Below are positions 54,810 to 63,673 of a DNA stretch of 64,000 nucleotides, in pieces. The notes under the pieces are model-generated. The model was given only the letters and a program-made list of their open reading frames with translations. It had not been told where the DNA came from and searched no databases. A program made the position numbers and the translations under genes. Source of the stretch: Thiomonas arsenitoxydans (GTDB taxonomy: Bacteria > Pseudomonadota > Gammaproteobacteria > Burkholderiales > Burkholderiaceae_C); contig NC_014145.1 in the NCBI RefSeq assembly GCF_000253115.1, positions 3,625,930-3,689,929 of the forward strand, written 5' to 3'. The number at the start of each line of letters is the position of its first letter. Position 1 is the stretch's first letter.

Positions 54810-56167
54810 CAGCGCAGCAAAAGGGGGCGGATCTGCACGGCGCCTAACAGCGGGGCGCCGGTGAGGTCGATGACTTCCTGCATCGATCGCACCCTGCGTT
54901 GCAACTGTTCCAGCAGCAGAGCCAGGGAAATGCCGAGAATGAGGCCGAGCGCCGCGCCCAGCGCCACGCTGATCAAGGCGCGCGGTCCCGATGGAGCAAG
55001 AGGCGGCACGGCACGGCTCAACACGGTGATATCGGTCTGGTCCGACTTGGACAGCATTTGGCTTTGTTGGTAGCTGCGCAGTGTCGCGTCGTACAGCTTC
55101 TGCGCGTTGGCGGCCTGCTGCACCAGGAACTGGCCTTCCGCCTTGAGGGTGTTGTCGGAGATGAGGCGCTGCTGCTGCGCACGCACCGCAGCCTGCATGT
55201 CGGCCATGCTCTGGCGCGAGACCTGCGCGGTGCTTTGCACCGTGCTTTGCATGGTGGCAATCTGCTGCTCCAGCTTGGACTGCAGGCTGGAGGCCTCGGC
55301 TCGCGCTGCGATGTATTGCGGGTTATTCGGACCTTCGGTTTGTGCGAGCTGGCTGAGCCGGGCCTGCGCCAGTGCCAGACTAGTCTTGAGCGACTGCACC
55401 ACTGGGTCACGCATGATTTCGGCGCTACTGTTGGCGGCGATCTGGGCGCGCGATGTGTCGGCATAGTTCAGCGCCGCGGCGGCTGCCTGCTGCGCGGCCA
55501 GCGCCTGCAGCGGCGCCGCCGCCTGCGGGTCTTGTTCGGTGAGGAGGACACCGTGCTGTTTCTGATACGCCACCAGCCGTGCCTGCGCCCGCTCGGCCTC
55601 GGCCTGCTGCGCCTTGAGCTGCGCCGCATACCACTGAGCGGTGCGTTCGGCTGGCTGGGTGCGCAGCGCCAGATTAGTCTGCAGATAGGCATCGAGGAAG
55701 GCATTGGCCACACGCGCAGCCTGCTCAGGCTGACCCGCCGTGTAGCTCATCGAGATAATGTTGTCTCGGTCGGTGGCGCCCACTTTGAACTTGGACAGCA
55801 GGCTTTGCGCGATCCACTCGCGCAGGCTGCCCGCTCCAGGCGTGAGCTTGGCGGCCACTGCGGCGTACTGCGCCTTCCAGCTTGGATCATCTGCGAGGTG
55901 CAGGGCGTCGACCACCTGAAGCGCGGTTGTTCGGTTGGTCAAGATCATGGTCTGGGTGTTGAGATAGGCTGGAATCAGCATGCCCTGCATCTGCGCCCCG
56001 GTGACAGGGTTGACGTACTGGCTGTTGACCACGACTTGCGCAGTAGCGACGTAATGCTTTGGCAGCAGCTTCGTGGTGACGCCGGCCGTGGTCGCCGCAA
56101 TGAAGGCTAACGCGGCGATGACCAGCCAGCGTGCACGCAAGGTAAGCATCAATCCCTGAAGGTCCAT
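54809..56167 (-). CDS. epsF: Chain-length determinant protein EpsF (Wzz/PCP family)
   Basis: The 452-aa protein has N- and C-terminal transmembrane helices (WLVIAALAFIAATTAGV near residue 14; ISVALGAALGLILGISLALL near 407) and a long coiled-coil periplasmic middle rich in Ala/Gln. The segment PLAPSGPRALISVALG matches the PCP family's C-terminal Pro-rich motif. It would set chain length and couple Wzy to the EpsE exporter. The preceding TAG overlaps the AGGAG that serves it, and its stop overlaps EpsG. Confidence 0.92.
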   Translation of the reverse strand: MDLQGLMLTLRARWLVIAALAFIAATTAGVTTKLLPKHYVATAQVVVNSQYVNPVTGAQMQGMLIPAYLNTQTMILTNRTTALQVVDALHLADDPSWKAQYAAVAAKLTPGAGSLREWIAQSLLSKFKVGATDRDNIISMSYTAGQPEQAARVANAFLDAYLQTNLALRTQPAERTAQWYAAQLKAQQAEAERAQARLVAYQKQHGVLLTEQDPQAAAPLQALAAQQAAAAALNYADTSRAQIAANSSAEIMRDPVVQSLKTSLALAQARLSQLAQTEGPNNPQYIAARAEASSLQSKLEQQIATMQSTVQSTAQVSRQSMADMQAAVRAQQQRLISDNTLKAEGQFLVQQAANAQKLYDATLRSYQQSQMLSKSDQTDITVLSRAVPPLAPSGPRALISVALGAALGLILGISLALLLEQLQRRVRSMQEVIDLTGAPLLGAVQIRPLLLR

Positions 56168-56175
56168 GACAGCTC

Positions 56176-56970
56176 CTAAAACAGGCTTTGCCCGATGTCG
56201 ATCACGTCGTCTGCGCGGATCGGCGTATCGGCACCGGCGCCGCGCTGCACCGCTGTCTTGTCGCCTTCGCCGGCGCGGTGAATGGAAGCGCCGCTGAGCG
56301 TGCCACGGCGCGTGAGCCCGCCGCCCAGCGCCACGGCCTGCAGCAGCGTCATGCCTGGCGCCAGGCGGTAGGCCCCGGGTTTGTTGACCTCGCCTTCGAT
56401 GTAGAACACTGGCGCCTGCGGGACGTAGAGCACATCACCCGCGCTGACCACCGGGTCGGGCGCAGAGCCCCCTGCAAACAGGGCGTCAAGGCGGATCGTG
56501 GTGTCGGTGCGCTTGCCATCTTGCGAGCGCTGCAGGATGACGCTGTCCGCCCCGGTCGGGCCGATGCCTCCGGCCTGCGCCAGCAGATCGGTGACGCGGC
56601 TGCCACTATCGAGCACAAACTTGCCTGGCTTGTTCACGGCGCCGAGCACCACGGCCTGCTGGCTGAAGTATTTGTCCACCAGTAGGTTGACGTAGGGCTT
56701 GAGGATGAAGCCGCCCTCCTTCAGGCGTGCCGCCACCGCCTTGCTCGCCGCCGTGGCACTCAGACCGCCCACCGGCACATAGCCCAATAGCGGCAGCACC
56801 ACTTGACCCTGCGCATCCACCTGCACCGCGGGCACCTGCAGTTCGGGGTGGCCGTAAACGGTCACGCTGACAATGTCTCCGGGGCCAAGCAGATACTCAC
56901 CAGCCTGCGCGCGCGCGGCAAGCAGGACGATCAGAGCGATGAACAGAGCGAACAAAGGGCGGAAGCGCAT
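56176..56970 (-). CDS. epsE: Polysaccharide export protein EpsE (Wza-like)
   Basis: The 264-aa protein begins with a signal peptide (MRFRPLFALFIALIVLLAA) and carries the polysaccharide-export domain (EYLLGPGDIVSVTVYGHPEL), a first SLBB (LGAVNKPGKFVLDSGSRVTD) and a second (FYIEGEVNKPGAYRLAPGM). It builds the outer-membrane or periplasmic export channel for EPS. No lipobox Cys is evident, so it may depend on the EpsL barrel. ATG 56970 is chosen over the TTG at 57012 that overlaps the EpsL stop. Confidence 0.93.
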   Translation of the reverse strand: MRFRPLFALFIALIVLLAARAQAGEYLLGPGDIVSVTVYGHPELQVPAVQVDAQGQVVLPLLGYVPVGGLSATAASKAVAARLKEGGFILKPYVNLLVDKYFSQQAVVLGAVNKPGKFVLDSGSRVTDLLAQAGGIGPTGADSVILQRSQDGKRTDTTIRLDALFAGGSAPDPVVSAGDVLYVPQAPVFYIEGEVNKPGAYRLAPGMTLLQAVALGGGLTRRGTLSGASIHRAGEGDKTAVQRGAGADTPIRADDVIDIGQSLF

Positions 56971-57008
56971 GGCGGTTCGGTCTCCGTAGCGGGTTAGATC
57001 AGAATGGG

Positions 57009-58241
57009 TCAAAAAGCTTGCTTGAGGACGAGGCTCAGATCGTGGCTGGAATAGCTGCTATTGGCGGCGGTAGAAGTCTGGTTGTTCAGTGCATAACGCA
57101 GAGCAAGTTGCGTGCCCGGGCGCGGCTGGTAGCTGGCCACGAAGTCGGTGGCGTGAATGTGATCGCGCCGTGGCGTACCGGGGTAGGTGGCCTGCTCTCG
57201 CCGGTAATCGGCCTGCAACCGCGTGGTGGCGTTGAGCTGCCAGGACAGACCGATCAACGCCCCGGTGAGCACCTGGTAGCTAGTGGTCAGCGTGTTGTAG
57301 GGCACCAACCTTCGGTAGAGCGCACCCTGCAGCGTGGTGTCCACGGTCAGGGCGCGCTTGACAGCGATGTCGGCGATCACGCCGCTGAAGTCGCGCGCGG
57401 CCAGCCCATCGGAGCGATAGCGCAGATAACCGGCCGAGCCGCCCAACTGCCAGAACGCACCGTCTGACCAAATGAAGCGTGCTGTGCCGTCGATCTGGCG
57501 ATAGTTGGCCGGGGGCGTGCCGCCGACCTGCAGCGCGGCGTTGGGATAACGGCCCTGCTGCATGCCCAAGGTGAATGCCAGGGTGTTGCCCGCCGCACTG
57601 GTGTAGCGCGGTCCGGCACGCATCTGGGCAATGTTCATGTCATAGGGCCGCTGACTGGCGGTGCCGTTGCGCACGCGAATCCACGCTGCATCCAGCGTAC
57701 CGTCCAGACGCCCATACAACTGGCGCGCCCCTCCCGCGCTGAGTACCTGCTGGCGCACCACATCGCTCAGCGGGGCCTGGAAGATCAGGAGGTTCTGCAG
57801 CGTCGCCGTGTCGCTGGCGCCGAGGTAGAGATTCCACTTTGGCGTGTGGTTCAGTTCGTAGCCCAGCGCCACGTCGTGGCCGGTGTAGTCCAGGCCGTGG
57901 TAATGCTGGTATCGCGTTCGTCCGATGATCGCGTGGCCGTGCAGACGGCCGACGACGCCATCGTCGTCATAGCGCACCCCGGCCTGCGCGGCGCTCCAGC
58001 AATCGGACAGTTGCGCGTCTCCAAACTTCGCTTGTGCCGCAGCACCACTACTCAGGCCGAACAGATTGCTGCTGCAGGTGTGCTGCAGTTGCAGCACCGG
58101 ATGGAGCCCCGGAGTCTCTGGCGTCCAGGGCGGCGGGAACTCAGCAGCTTGCGCGGCGCCCATGACCAACAGCACCAGCGCTGCGGAAACGACCGGTGGA
58201 CGCAGTACTGCACTGGGATGCTGGCGGGCTGGATTGTTCAT
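57009..58241 (-). CDS. epsL: EpsL-like outer-membrane beta-barrel protein
   Basis: The 410-aa protein has a signal peptide ending near AQA and a mature region of alternating aromatic/polar strands ending in Phe (DLSLVLKQAF), as expected for a beta-barrel. It resembles EpsL of EpsE/F/G-type exopolysaccharide loci and porin-like capsule proteins. It may assist translocation together with EpsE. It overlaps the Wzx gene by 4 nt at its start and ends about 38 nt before epsE. Confidence 0.82.
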   Translation of the reverse strand: MNNPARQHPSAVLRPPVVSAALVLLVMGAAQAAEFPPPWTPETPGLHPVLQLQHTCSSNLFGLSSGAAAQAKFGDAQLSDCWSAAQAGVRYDDDGVVGRLHGHAIIGRTRYQHYHGLDYTGHDVALGYELNHTPKWNLYLGASDTATLQNLLIFQAPLSDVVRQQVLSAGGARQLYGRLDGTLDAAWIRVRNGTASQRPYDMNIAQMRAGPRYTSAAGNTLAFTLGMQQGRYPNAALQVGGTPPANYRQIDGTARFIWSDGAFWQLGGSAGYLRYRSDGLAARDFSGVIADIAVKRALTVDTTLQGALYRRLVPYNTLTTSYQVLTGALIGLSWQLNATTRLQADYRREQATYPGTPRRDHIHATDFVASYQPRPGTQLALRYALNNQTSTAANSSYSSHDLSLVLKQAF

Positions 58242-59713
58242 GCCGGTGTGTCCGCCGTAGCACGGCGGGGCAGCAGCAGCCGCAACAAGGCATCAACGAA
58301 AAAGCGGTTTGCCAGCAGATTGAGCAGTAGGTAAAGCGGGGTGGTAACCACCGCACCCACCAGCAACTGCAACAGCGGCGGACCAACCTGCTGCGCCAGC
58401 AGCAGCGCGGGAACCATGCTCAGCGCCGCCAGTCCCACCGGGCGCAACACCAGCATTGCGAACTCGCCTGCGGCAATATCTGCCAGCGGATGGTAGATAG
58501 CCATCCATGCCGGCACCAGCAAACCCAGCGTGGCCGCTGCAAGCAACAGCGCCAGCCATTGCGGCCCGAATTGCGCCCCAACGACGATGGCGGGCAAGAC
58601 AACCGCCAGGATGCCCAGGTTCCAACGCAGCTCACGCCCGGCCTGGCCTACGCCCAGAATCAGATCACGGATAGGGCTAAACATCGCGCGCACATAGCCC
58701 ACCACCGCCAGAATGGCGAGCAAATGCCCGGTGCCATGCCATTCGCCGCCAAACAGAACTCGCACCAGCGGATCGGCGAACAACGCCATACCGACATAAA
58801 CCGGAGCGTTGAGGGCGCCCACCAAATTGAGGGTGGACAGGGTGATGGCGCGCACGCGGGCGCGCTCAGCCTGCACGCTGGCGATCAGCGGAAACCCCAC
58901 CCGCGACAGGATCGGGTTGACGAAGGTCTGCATCTGGTTCATGAAATTGCGCGGCACGCTGTATAGACCGAGATCAGCGGGGGCGACGAACTTGCCCAGC
59001 ATCATCACGTCCAGGCTGCGGTTGAGGTTGCTGATCAGCGCACTGGACACCGCAGCCAGGCCGAAATGCACATAGGGCTTTAGCTCCGCCCAAGACAGGT
59101 GCCAGCGTGGCGTCCAGTCGGCCGAGAGGTAGCGCCACGCCAACCCGCTGTTGACCACCGCACCGGTGAGACTGGACCACACCAAGGTGTAGGGCCCGGC
59201 GCCGTTCAACGCCGCGAGCACAGCCACGGCCATGCTGGCCGCTGCAGCGAGGGTTTCAATCACCGCCATGGGCTTGAAGCGCAGGTGCTTTTCGGCGTTC
59301 ATACGAAACTGCGCGCCCACGCCGCTGACCAGAAAGGTGGCCGATGACAGCGCCAGCAGAGGAAGCAGCCGCGCGTCGCCATACAGCCAGGCGATCAACG
59401 GCGCGAGCGCCAGCACCACCGCGCCCAGAAACAGCGCGAACAACACCCCAGCCCAGAACAAGCTGGAGCGCTCGCCCTCGGTGACGTCGCGACGGTGGAT
59501 GAAGGCACTGTTGAGCCCTGTGCCGTTGAGTACCCAAGGGAAGGTCAGCACTGCGGCAACGATGGCCATGATGCCGTAATCCGCCGGGGTGAGGATGCGG
59601 GTGAGCATCACCACCTGCAGCAGTTGCACGAGGGCCCCGGTGGCCGCTGACACCGCAGTCCAGCGCACGGCAGAGTAGGCCTGCTCCTTCAGGTTGGGCG
59701 GATTGTTGCTCAT
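58238..59713 (-). CDS. Wzx-type polysaccharide flippase (MATE/PST family)
   Basis: The 491-aa protein has 12-14 hydrophobic helices and PST-family elements (AVRWTAVSAATGALVQLLQ, VVMLTRILTPADYGIMAIVA, VGFPLIASVQAERARVR). It would move the undecaprenyl-linked repeat unit across the inner membrane. ATG 59713 overlaps the GT2 stop by 4 nt; longer upstream frames have no similarity. It pairs functionally with the O-antigen-polymerase-like protein and EpsF. Confidence 0.9.
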   Translation of the reverse strand: MSNNPPNLKEQAYSAVRWTAVSAATGALVQLLQVVMLTRILTPADYGIMAIVAAVLTFPWVLNGTGLNSAFIHRRDVTEGERSSLFWAGVLFALFLGAVVLALAPLIAWLYGDARLLPLLALSSATFLVSGVGAQFRMNAEKHLRFKPMAVIETLAAAASMAVAVLAALNGAGPYTLVWSSLTGAVVNSGLAWRYLSADWTPRWHLSWAELKPYVHFGLAAVSSALISNLNRSLDVMMLGKFVAPADLGLYSVPRNFMNQMQTFVNPILSRVGFPLIASVQAERARVRAITLSTLNLVGALNAPVYVGMALFADPLVRVLFGGEWHGTGHLLAILAVVGYVRAMFSPIRDLILGVGQAGRELRWNLGILAVVLPAIVVGAQFGPQWLALLLAAATLGLLVPAWMAIYHPLADIAAGEFAMLVLRPVGLAALSMVPALLLAQQVGPPLLQLLVGAVVTTPLYLLLNLLANRFFVDALLRLLLPRRATADTPA

Positions 59714-60681
59714 GACATGGCGGCGCCGGAACGCGCACGGCGGCCAAGCCGCATCTGCAGAGCCAGGTATTGCACGAAGCCGCGCACGAGAAAGAAGAAG
59801 GGCCGAGTTGGACGCCAGGTGTACTGCGCTCGCAGCGCGATCAGCAGCATCTTGAAGGCGGCCCATTTGAAACGGCTGTGCAGGAGGGTCTTGGCGTACA
59901 TCGCGCCTTCTCCAATGAGATAGAAGCGCCACAGCGCGGGCACGTCTGGGGCCTTGCGACCGTGGTGATGCCAGACCAGCACGTTGGGCTCATAGCGGCC
60001 GGCGCCGCCGGCATCGCTCACCCGCATGGCAACTTCCCAGTCCTCCCCTGCAAAGCGTGCGCCGGCGCCGAACACCGGGTCGAACCCCCCCTGGCGGAGC
60101 AAAGGCTCACGGCGGAAGGCCATATTGGCGCCCTGAACGAAGGCGCCGGGCACCGGGCGGTTACCCGGTACATCAAACGGGATGGTGGACTCAGCGATGG
60201 TCACCGGCGCGTCGTCCGGGTCGAACAGCAAGATGCGCCCGGCGATGTAGTCCACCGGATGTTCGCGAAAGGTACGAGCAAGTTGCTCCACATAGTCGTC
60301 TGCAACGTAGCAGTCGTCATCGGTGAAGCCGATGACCGCGCCGCGCGCCCAAGGCAGCGCAGCATTGCGCCCGGCGCCGTTGCCGCGCGCGCCCTCGAAC
60401 AGGGTGCCGGCGGGCACGTCAAGTCCCTCGATGAAGGCGTCGGCGACGGCGCGGGTGTCGTCGGTCGAGGCGTTGTCGACGATCAGCAGTTCCCAGCGCA
60501 CGGTCGTGCGCTGGCGTTCAAAGCGCTCGAGGCAAGCGTGGAGCTGCCTTGCCCGGTTACGGGTGCAGATCACCACGCTGATCTCGATGACTTCGGCCCC
60601 GGCCCAATGCGCATTGAAGAAGGGCGCATTGGGCTCAGAGCGCATCTCGGCTCCGAGGGGATTGCGTGTGCTGGCGTCCAT
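59710..60681 (-). CDS. GT2 family glycosyltransferase
   Basis: The 323-aa protein has a GT-A domain with ISVVICTRNRARQLHACLER, IVDNASTDDT, the catalytic-site FTDDDCYV motif, FAGEDWEVAMR and C-terminal aromatic helices (FFFLVRGFVQYLALQMRL). It adds one sugar of the repeat unit. The start is uncertain: ATG 60681 is 4 nt after the pyruvyl transferase stop, but ATG 60645 (MRSEPNAPFF) has GGAG 5 nt upstream and may be real. Confidence 0.9.
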   Translation of the reverse strand: MDASTRNPLGAEMRSEPNAPFFNAHWAGAEVIEISVVICTRNRARQLHACLERFERQRTTVRWELLIVDNASTDDTRAVADAFIEGLDVPAGTLFEGARGNGAGRNAALPWARGAVIGFTDDDCYVADDYVEQLARTFREHPVDYIAGRILLFDPDDAPVTIAESTIPFDVPGNRPVPGAFVQGANMAFRREPLLRQGGFDPVFGAGARFAGEDWEVAMRVSDAGGAGRYEPNVLVWHHHGRKAPDVPALWRFYLIGEGAMYAKTLLHSRFKWAAFKMLLIALRAQYTWRPTRPFFFLVRGFVQYLALQMRLGRRARSGAAMS

Positions 60682-60685
60682 GGTG

Positions 60686-61588
60686 TCACACCAGCACGCG
60701 GCCGATGCCCTCACGTCGCACGAAATGACCGAGCTGCTCCCGCATGCGCGCATGCGCCGTGTCCAGAGCAGCGTCACTGCTGAGCCGGGGTGAATGCGTC
60801 GTTGCCAGCTTGTGCAGGTGATGGGCCGCACGTTCGACCCACCATGTCGGCGTGAGATCGCGCAAGGTGGACGTGGCGCGACGGCGCGCCGACAACTGAC
60901 CGGCCAGCACGCTGCCCCGCGGCGCAATCCGTTGCGCCTGTTCGAGCCACGAACTGCGCGGCAGATGCGCCCAGTCGATGTGCAGGCCGAGGACCGATCC
61001 CCAATCGTTCCACTTCATACGGTGCTTCGGTTCAGGCGAGGCCGCAACCCAGGGCGTGCGCAGACTGTCGGCAATGATGGCGCCATGCATGGCCTCGGTC
61101 AGCAGCAATTCGGCGCCCGCAATCGCTGCCAGCACCGTGTCCACTGGCGCCGTTGGGTCGATGAACTGCACATCGGCCAGGCGGCAAGCCTGCTCCCATC
61201 GCCCCGGCCAGACACTTTCCCAATGAGGCATGAAAGCGACCGAACCCGGTACAGCCTGCCGGACAATGCCCAGACTGCGGATCAGAATGCCGGCATCGCC
61301 GATGGCCTTGTCCTCATCCAGGCCCAGCGCGGTGGCGCTGAGCTTGCCGCGCACGAAATACACGTCCCACAATGCATCCAGTTCAGGCGGTTCTGTGTAG
61401 CCGCCATACCCAGCGCCGAACACCACCTTGCGACGCTTCGGACTGAAGCCCGTCATGATGGTGGAGCCGATGCCGATGAACAGGTCGCCTGTGCCGTCGA
61501 ACACCTCGCCGAGCAAGCGCGGCCAGAGCCAATGGTTCAGCTCGTCACCGAAGTTCGGACTGGCGCCGCGATAAGCATAGAGTTCCAT
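60686..61588 (-). CDS. Polysaccharide pyruvyl transferase
   Basis: The 300-aa protein belongs to the PS_pyruv_trans family (CsaB/GumL/PssM-like), which transfers a ketal pyruvate from phosphoenolpyruvate to a sugar. Motifs are ASPNFGDELNHWLWPRLL near residue 9, FGAGYGGYTEP, and LTEAMHGAIIADSLRTPWV around residues 161-180 with the conserved His. Its presence predicts an acidic, pyruvylated EPS. It starts 28 nt after the next upstream gene and is followed at 4 nt by a GT2 gene. Confidence 0.9.
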   Translation of the reverse strand: MELYAYRGASPNFGDELNHWLWPRLLGEVFDGTGDLFIGIGSTIMTGFSPKRRKVVFGAGYGGYTEPPELDALWDVYFVRGKLSATALGLDEDKAIGDAGILIRSLGIVRQAVPGSVAFMPHWESVWPGRWEQACRLADVQFIDPTAPVDTVLAAIAGAELLLTEAMHGAIIADSLRTPWVAASPEPKHRMKWNDWGSVLGLHIDWAHLPRSSWLEQAQRIAPRGSVLAGQLSARRRATSTLRDLTPTWWVERAAHHLHKLATTHSPRLSSDAALDTAHARMREQLGHFVRREGIGRVLV

Positions 61589-61616
61589 GGTCGGGAGGCT
61601 CCGTATCGGCTGCTGT

Positions 61617-62576
61617 TCAGCCCATCAGGGCGGGGACCGGGCGGGGCTGGGGGGTGTCTCGCAGCGAAGATGCGATTTCGCTATCGAGCTTGGCATCAAG
61701 CAAATGCAGCAGTTCTCGCGATTCGACGCCGAATTTGCGCGCAAAAAGAAAGGGTTGAGCCTGCGGACAGGTCTTGCTCGGATGGCGCTCAGGGTGTCGC
61801 GTCAGGAATTCGGCATGCGCCAGGGTCAACGGTTCAGGGCGATGGCGCCGTGTGCTCCAGTCGGTGTAGGTCAGGCAGGGCCGAATGGCCGCTGAGAGGG
61901 ACGAATTTCCCAGAATGGTGTGGAAACACGACTCGTCCGGACAGATAGTGTTGCGGTAGAAATCGACATAGGCGGGATGCTCGTCCATGAATTCAAGAAC
62001 ATGCGCCACAGCAGAGCGGGTCAAGGCCCACCACGTTGACCCGCCGTAAGGTTGCATCTTGCCGAGAACGGGCCCGAAATCCCGTCGCCGGGGAAGCAAC
62101 CCCATTCCTTGGGCGCTGTGCATCAGCCGGTTAATGACACGAGAGGACGTCTTCTGCGGCTGATAGGTCGTCAACCGAGACAGGGGCTTCGATTCATCCA
62201 ACGACGGCATGGACGTCAGATTGATGAATTCCAGATCCGCATGGCCCTGGAAAAATTGGTGGATGAAGGCGTTGCTGCGCACCGGATAGTCCGCGCCGCT
62301 GAGCAGCACGAAACGCGGGGGTGTCTGTCCGGGCTGCGCCAGCGCGGCGCGCATCAGCAGCACAATGGCATCGACCTGGGAGTAGTCGCCCCAGAACACC
62401 CGCGCACGGTCTTGCAGGATATGCACGCGCGGGGCATCCGGCAGGCTGAAGTCGGTAAGCCGAGATTTTTTGTCGATATGGACGTAGAAATGGCTGTCCG
62501 GCGTGGACAGGCGGTCGATCAAGGCACGCAGATGCGCGGGCTGATCGTGCGCGAGGATGAGGTAGGCGATGTCCAT
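61617..62576 (-). CDS. Core-2/I-branching type beta-1,6-N-acetylglucosaminyltransferase
   Basis: The 319-aa protein fits the GT14 Core-2/I-branching family: YLILAHDQPAHLRALIDRL, FYVHIDKKS, FVLLSGADYPVRS, PYGGSTWWALTRSAV and CPDESCFHTIL with the acidic motif. Bacterial members act on surface polysaccharides and would here make a branching or side-chain sugar. It lies between a GT2 gene and the pyruvyl transferase, all in one operon. Confidence 0.9.
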   Translation of the reverse strand: MDIAYLILAHDQPAHLRALIDRLSTPDSHFYVHIDKKSRLTDFSLPDAPRVHILQDRARVFWGDYSQVDAIVLLMRAALAQPGQTPPRFVLLSGADYPVRSNAFIHQFFQGHADLEFINLTSMPSLDESKPLSRLTTYQPQKTSSRVINRLMHSAQGMGLLPRRRDFGPVLGKMQPYGGSTWWALTRSAVAHVLEFMDEHPAYVDFYRNTICPDESCFHTILGNSSLSAAIRPCLTYTDWSTRRHRPEPLTLAHAEFLTRHPERHPSKTCPQAQPFLFARKFGVESRELLHLLDAKLDSEIASSLRDTPQPRPVPALMG

Positions 62577-62592
62577 GAGCGGCTCCGTGGGA

Positions 62593-63666
62593 TCAGGCCG
62601 CGGCCAGCGCGGGACTCAGTTGCGCCTGCGGACCTTTGCGGCCAAGAAGGTGGAGCTTGACGGTGGTGTGCTCGTTCATCAACGGGCGGTGACTGGCGCG
62701 AAACAGGGCGTATCGGGCCAGCAGGGCGGCGCGGTTGCGGTTGACCAGAATGCTGCGATAGCGCAGTTCGCGCTGAATCTGCGCGGGCTCCGCGTCCATG
62801 CGCAGCAGGGCGGCCCGCAGGGCGCTGAACTCCTCGCTGTAGTTGGTGCGGGCGCCCAAGTCGAACAATATCCCGCCATGGTTGCAGAAGGGCGTGGGGT
62901 CGAAGGTTTCGGCACCAACCATATGGCTCAGTCGCGCAGCCAGATGCCTAGAGACGCTTTGTGAGGCCGCCATCTGAGCCACGAATTTTTTGCGGCCCAC
63001 ACCGCCGGGGTGCACGCGGTAGCGGATCAGCCGTTGCGGCACGTTGGCCACCATGCCAAGCAGGGCAAGCTGGCCGAACAGGAAATAGTCCTCGACCAGA
63101 TTCTCGAATTCCGCCACCGGCCGCGGCGGCTGTCCGTTGCCGAATTCCACGCCGTAGCGCGCACCCAGCGCATGCAGCCGGTCGAGCCGCATGGCCACGG
63201 TTGGGTGCGCCACTGGGTTGCAGAACAGCATGGCAGCGGCGATGCGGCCAGGCTCAAGCGGCAGCGGGTGCTGGCCCAGGGTGCGCCCCTGGTCATCAAA
63301 ATTGGTGAGCTGCCCGCCCACCACCACCACTTCGGGGTGCGCGGCAAAACCCGCCAGAGTATGGCGCAGACGCTCGGGCAGCGCGATGTCATCGGCGTCG
63401 TGGCGCACCACGTACTTCGCGTCGCACAGCGCCAGTCCGGCGTTGAGCAGGCCGGACAGGCCGCGGGCATCTGGCAGGCAGTGGATGCGGATGCGGGGAT
63501 CGATCAGCGCGCGGGACTGGGCGATCTCCAGAGTGTGATCGGTAGAGCCGTGGTCGAGGACGAGCAGGCGCCAGTCGGCAACGGTCTGGGCGCGGATGCT
63601 ATCGATCGCCTCGGCCAGATAGGCCGCGCCATTTTTCACCGGTAGCAGGATGTCAAAGGTGGCCAC
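62593..63666 (-). CDS. GT2 family glycosyltransferase
   Basis: The 357-aa protein has a GT-A domain: FDILLPVKNGAAYLAEAIDS, VLDHGSTDHT, the HDADDIALPERL acidic motif, and a VHPGG segment downstream. No transmembrane helix is evident. It is the second gene of the visible part of the operon, 7 nt after the priming transferase, so it may add the second sugar. The specificity is unknown. Confidence 0.9.
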   Translation of the reverse strand: MATFDILLPVKNGAAYLAEAIDSIRAQTVADWRLLVLDHGSTDHTLEIAQSRALIDPRIRIHCLPDARGLSGLLNAGLALCDAKYVVRHDADDIALPERLRHTLAGFAAHPEVVVVGGQLTNFDDQGRTLGQHPLPLEPGRIAAAMLFCNPVAHPTVAMRLDRLHALGARYGVEFGNGQPPRPVAEFENLVEDYFLFGQLALLGMVANVPQRLIRYRVHPGGVGRKKFVAQMAASQSVSRHLAARLSHMVGAETFDPTPFCNHGGILFDLGARTNYSEEFSALRAALLRMDAEPAQIQRELRYRSILVNRNRAALLARYALFRASHRPLMNEHTTVKLHLLGRKGPQAQLSPALAAA

Positions 63667-63673
63667 GATGTCC